A DNA stretch of 64,000 nucleotides from Aristolochia californica (Eukaryota; Streptophyta; Magnoliopsida; Piperales; Aristolochiaceae), in assembly GCA_029961685.1 (NCBI GenBank), contig JARWKL010000001.1:23572295-23636294 (forward strand). The letters run 5' to 3'. Positions 61,601 through 64,000 of the stretch are shown here, piece after piece (the stretch's first letter is position 1; each line of letters starts with the position of its first letter). A model generated the notes under the pieces. The model did not search any database. It was not told the origin of the DNA and saw only the letters and a list, made by a program, of their open reading frames with translations. A program made the translations under genes and the position numbers.

Positions 61601-64000
61601 TAAATATCCAATAGCACGTTCACTTGAGAATTTAATGAGTGTTTGTTATTCTCTTTAAAAGGTTTGGATCCATAGGTGATTTGCATCTTTAACATGTTTC
61701 ATGCATGCATATCATTTTTAAAAGCATGTACGGAAGAAATCATTTTCTTATCAAATTCCAAGCAGTTAGGGTCAACAACTAGTGGAATTTCTGGAACTTG
61801 GACAACAAAACTTTTGTGTTCAATTGTGGTGTGTGAATAAATTTTCTTTACTTATATTTGTTATTGTTTTAAATTTTCATTTCCTTGTGATCTATTTGCC
61901 TTTTTGGTTTATGGGATGAAGGGAGAGCGAAAACTCTAAGTTTTGATTTAAGAAAAAAGAGTTCATCCAAAATGGATATGCACAATGCACAAATGTAGCG
62001 AGAGATAATTCCAAAGTGTGTCTATATATTTTAGGGATTGTAGGCTCTTTTTAGTTTTTATATATAAGGTTTTGCAATCATCGGTAAAAGGGGGCAATGG
62101 GGGATTTTTAATTGAGTGTTGACTCCCAATCAATAAGTTATTTCTTTGGGTAATATAGCCCGTTACGCATGATAAATCACTTTACAATAGTGTATGATCG
62201 TTAGGTCTGTTTTTTGTAAATGGGAAAAATAAAGGCTTGTTTGACTCGAGTAAATCTCCCACCGCACGTTCACATGAGAATTTATTGAGCGTTTGTTATT
62301 CTCTTTAAAAGGTTTGGATCCATAGGTGATTTGCATCTTTAACATGTTTCAAGCATGCATATCCATTTTTAAAGCATGTGTGGAAGAAATCTATTTCTTA
62401 TAAAATTCCAAGCTGTTAGGGGCAACGACTAGTGAATTTCCCAAACTTGGACAACAAAACTTTTGAGTTCTTTGTGGTGTGTGAATAAATTTTCTTTACT
62501 TACATTTGTTATTGTTTAAATTTTTTCCATACCAAAACTCTAAAATTTTCATTTTGTTGTGATCTATTTGCCTTTTTGGTTTACGGGATGAAGGGAGAGC
62601 GAAAACTAAAAGTTTGTTTTAAGAAAAAAGAGTACATCTAAATTGGAAATGCACATTGCACAAATGTAGCGAGAGATAATTCCAAATAGTTCCTATAATA
62701 TTTAGGGATTTTAAGCACATTTTAGTTTTTGTATTTCAGGTTTTGCAATCATCGGGAAAAGGGGGAGACGGTGGATTTTTAACTGAGTGTTGACTCCGAA
62801 TCCATAAGTCATTTCTTTGGATAATATAGCCCGTTTCGCATGATAAATCACTTTACAATCGTCTATGATCATTAGGTCATGTTTTTGTAAATGGGCAAAA
62901 TAATGGCTTGTTTGACTCGAGTAAATATCCCACCGCACGTTCACTTGAGAATTTAATGAACATTTGTTATTCTCTTTAAAAGGTTTGGATACATAGGTGA
63001 TTTGCATCTTCAACATGTTTCAAGCATGCATATCCATTTTTAAAGTATGTGTGGAAGAGATCTCTTTCTTATAAAATTCCAAGCTGATTAGGTCAACAAC
63101 TAGTGGAATTTCCCAAACTTGGACAACAAAACTTTTGTGTTTATTTGTGATGTGTGAAGAAATTTTCTTTACTTACATTTGTTATTGTTTAAATTTTTTC
63201 AATACAATAACTCTAAAATTTTCATTTTGTTGTGATCTATTTGCCTTTTTTGTTTACGGGATGAAGGGAGAGCGAAAACAAAAAGTTTTGATTTAAGAAA
63301 AAAGAGTACATCTAAAATGGAAATGCACAATGCACAAATGTAGAGAGAGGTAATTCCAAAGAGTGTGTATAATTTTTAGGGATTGTAAGCTCTTTTTAGT
63401 TTTTATATGTCCGATTTTGCAATCATCGGGAAAAGGGGGAGGCGGGGGTTTTTTAACAGAGTGTTGCTCTCAATCCATAAGTCATTTCTTTAGGTAATGT
63501 AACCTGTAACGCATGATAAATCACTTTACAATCATCTATGATCATTAGGTCAGCTTTTGTAATTTGGAAAAATAATGGCTTGTTTGAGTCGGCTAAATAT
63601 CGCACCGCACGTTCACTTGAAAACTTATTGAGTATTTCTTGTTCTTTTTAAAAGGTTTGGATCCATAGGTTATTTGCATCTTTAACATGTTTCAAGCATG
63701 CATATCCATTTTTAAAGCATGTGTGTAAGAAATCTCTTTCTTATAAAATTCCAAGTTGTTAGGGTTTGTCTAGTGGAATTTCCCAAACTTGGACAACAAA
63801 ACTTTTGTGTTCATTTGTGGTGTGTGAATAAATTTTCTTTACTTACATTTGTTATTGTTTTAAATTTTTTCCAGACATCTGCTCAAATTTTCATTTTGTT
63901 GTGATCTATTTAACTTTTTGGTTTACGGGATGAAGGGAGTGCGAAAAGTTTAAGTTTTGTTTTAAGAAAAAAGAGTACATCTAAATTTGAAATGTACAGT
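58639..64000 (+). repeat. Array segment 5: regular monomers to the window end
   Basis: Anchors lie at 59011, 59684, 60356, 61030, 61703, 62353, 63024 and 63696. The copy at 59011 still carries the GCACCTTGAAC word of trimer type 2, and the copy at 59684 the ACAAAAATATAGCCC word of type 1. Copies between 60.4 and 63.1 kb share a GTCAACA(A)CTAGTGG variant. The array runs off the right edge in mid-monomer. No gene is present. Confidence 0.92.
61703..62352 (+). repeat. Monomer with ~23-bp deletion
   Basis: At about 61877 TTTTAAATTTTCATTTCCTTGTG lacks the TTCCATACATAAACTC words that lie between two AAATTTT tracts in other copies. AAATTTT is the likely direct repeat behind the loss. Confidence 0.82.

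Larger units (their letters stand above)
1..64000 (+). repeat. Satellite DNA array, ~672-bp monomer, head-to-tail
   Basis: The same sequence of landmarks recurs in one fixed order through the whole window: TTTGGATCCATAGGTGATTT, GCATGCATATCC, AGCATGTGTGGAAGAAATC, GTTGAACTAGTGG, CAAACTTGGACAACAAAAC, TGTTGTGATCTATTTGCC, GGGATGAAGGGAGAGCG, AAAACTCAAAGTTTTG, GAGAGATAATTCC, GGGAAAAGGGGGAGGCGGGG, GAGTGTTGACTCCCAATCC, ATAGCCCGTTACGCATG, CAATCATCTATGATTG, CCACCGCACGTTCACTTGAG. I located 96 GCATGC anchors, mostly 670-675 bp apart, all on the plus strand, with no inverted copy. No interval contains foreign sequence: the largest gain is a 32-bp duplication, and the 870-bp interval is an added partial monomer. 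Copies differ by substitutions, short indels and occasional deletions of tens to hundreds of bases. There is no gene. The family is not one I recognise; a eukaryotic heterochromatic satellite is the only reading that fits. Confidence 0.97.

Noticed and set aside
155..63016. Minus-strand frames of 60 codons or a little more, translating to MLKMQITYGSKPF-like peptides
   Set aside because: They are one monomer segment read repeatedly. Most copies are closed by indels or stops, peptides vary without pattern, and no promoter, ribosome context or known domain is visible. Kept only as a testable finding, not as CDS.
11462..63904. Plus-strand frames giving FPKLGQQNFCVHLWCVNKFSLL-type peptides
   Set aside because: They fall in the same AT-rich part of the monomer in each copy, with T-rich codons mimicking a hydrophobic segment. 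No conservation pattern of a protein was seen.
1..64000. CRISPR-like spaced repeats
   Set aside because: The repeat is the whole 672-bp monomer, without short repeats separated by unique spacers.
1..64000. Possible transposon or retroelement origin (terminal repeats, polymerase motifs, target-site duplications)
   Set aside because: I saw no terminal inverted or long terminal repeats, no reverse transcriptase or transposase motif in any frame, and no flanking duplications. Copies join directly head to tail.

Overview
The whole window is one head-to-tail satellite DNA array. A single AT-rich monomer of about 672 bp recurs from the first base to the last, always in the same orientation. I placed 96 copies by hand using the GCATGC(ATAT) word that each copy carries in some form; one further copy lost that word in a deletion. 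Most neighbouring anchors are 670-675 bp apart. Nearly all other intervals trace to an internal deletion, a small duplication or a fused partial copy. I found no protein-coding gene, tRNA, rRNA, transposon, CRISPR array or single-copy sequence. The open frames of about 60 codons are the same stretches of the monomer seen again and again, and they are better explained as chance.

The organism is a eukaryote: tens of kilobases of one long-monomer satellite, base composition around 30% G+C by eye, variation concentrated at CpG, and nested higher-order repeats. This is typical of plant or animal heterochromatin (centromeric, pericentromeric or subtelomeric). I do not recognise the satellite family and cannot name the species or the chromosomal position.

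Layout: 1-8.7 kb has an alternating dimer pattern and several rearranged copies near 1.2-2.7 kb. 8.7-21.4 kb is mostly plain monomers with one scrambled copy at 14.0-14.2 kb. 21.45-25.41 kb is a 1311-bp dimer present three times, almost identical. 25.4-39.8 kb is diverged array holding older relatives of that dimer (27.4-30.1 kb) and a 32-bp duplication at 35.6 kb. 39.8-45.1 kb is a four-monomer unit of about 2.65 kb present twice, with long poly-G runs. 45.1-52.7 kb is ordinary array with one fused copy at 45.78 kb. 52.7-58.6 kb is a three-monomer unit present three times, whose nested deletions give the order of events. 58.6-64 kb is ordinary array with a local sequence variant at 60.4-63.1 kb.

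The array therefore records repeated cycles of local amplification, mutation and deletion. Each monomer also keeps a few fixed structural elements: an 18-bp dyad (ACAATCAT-CT-ATGATTGT), a short inverted repeat (AAAACT-CAA-AGTTTT), a G-rich stretch, and A/T tracts.
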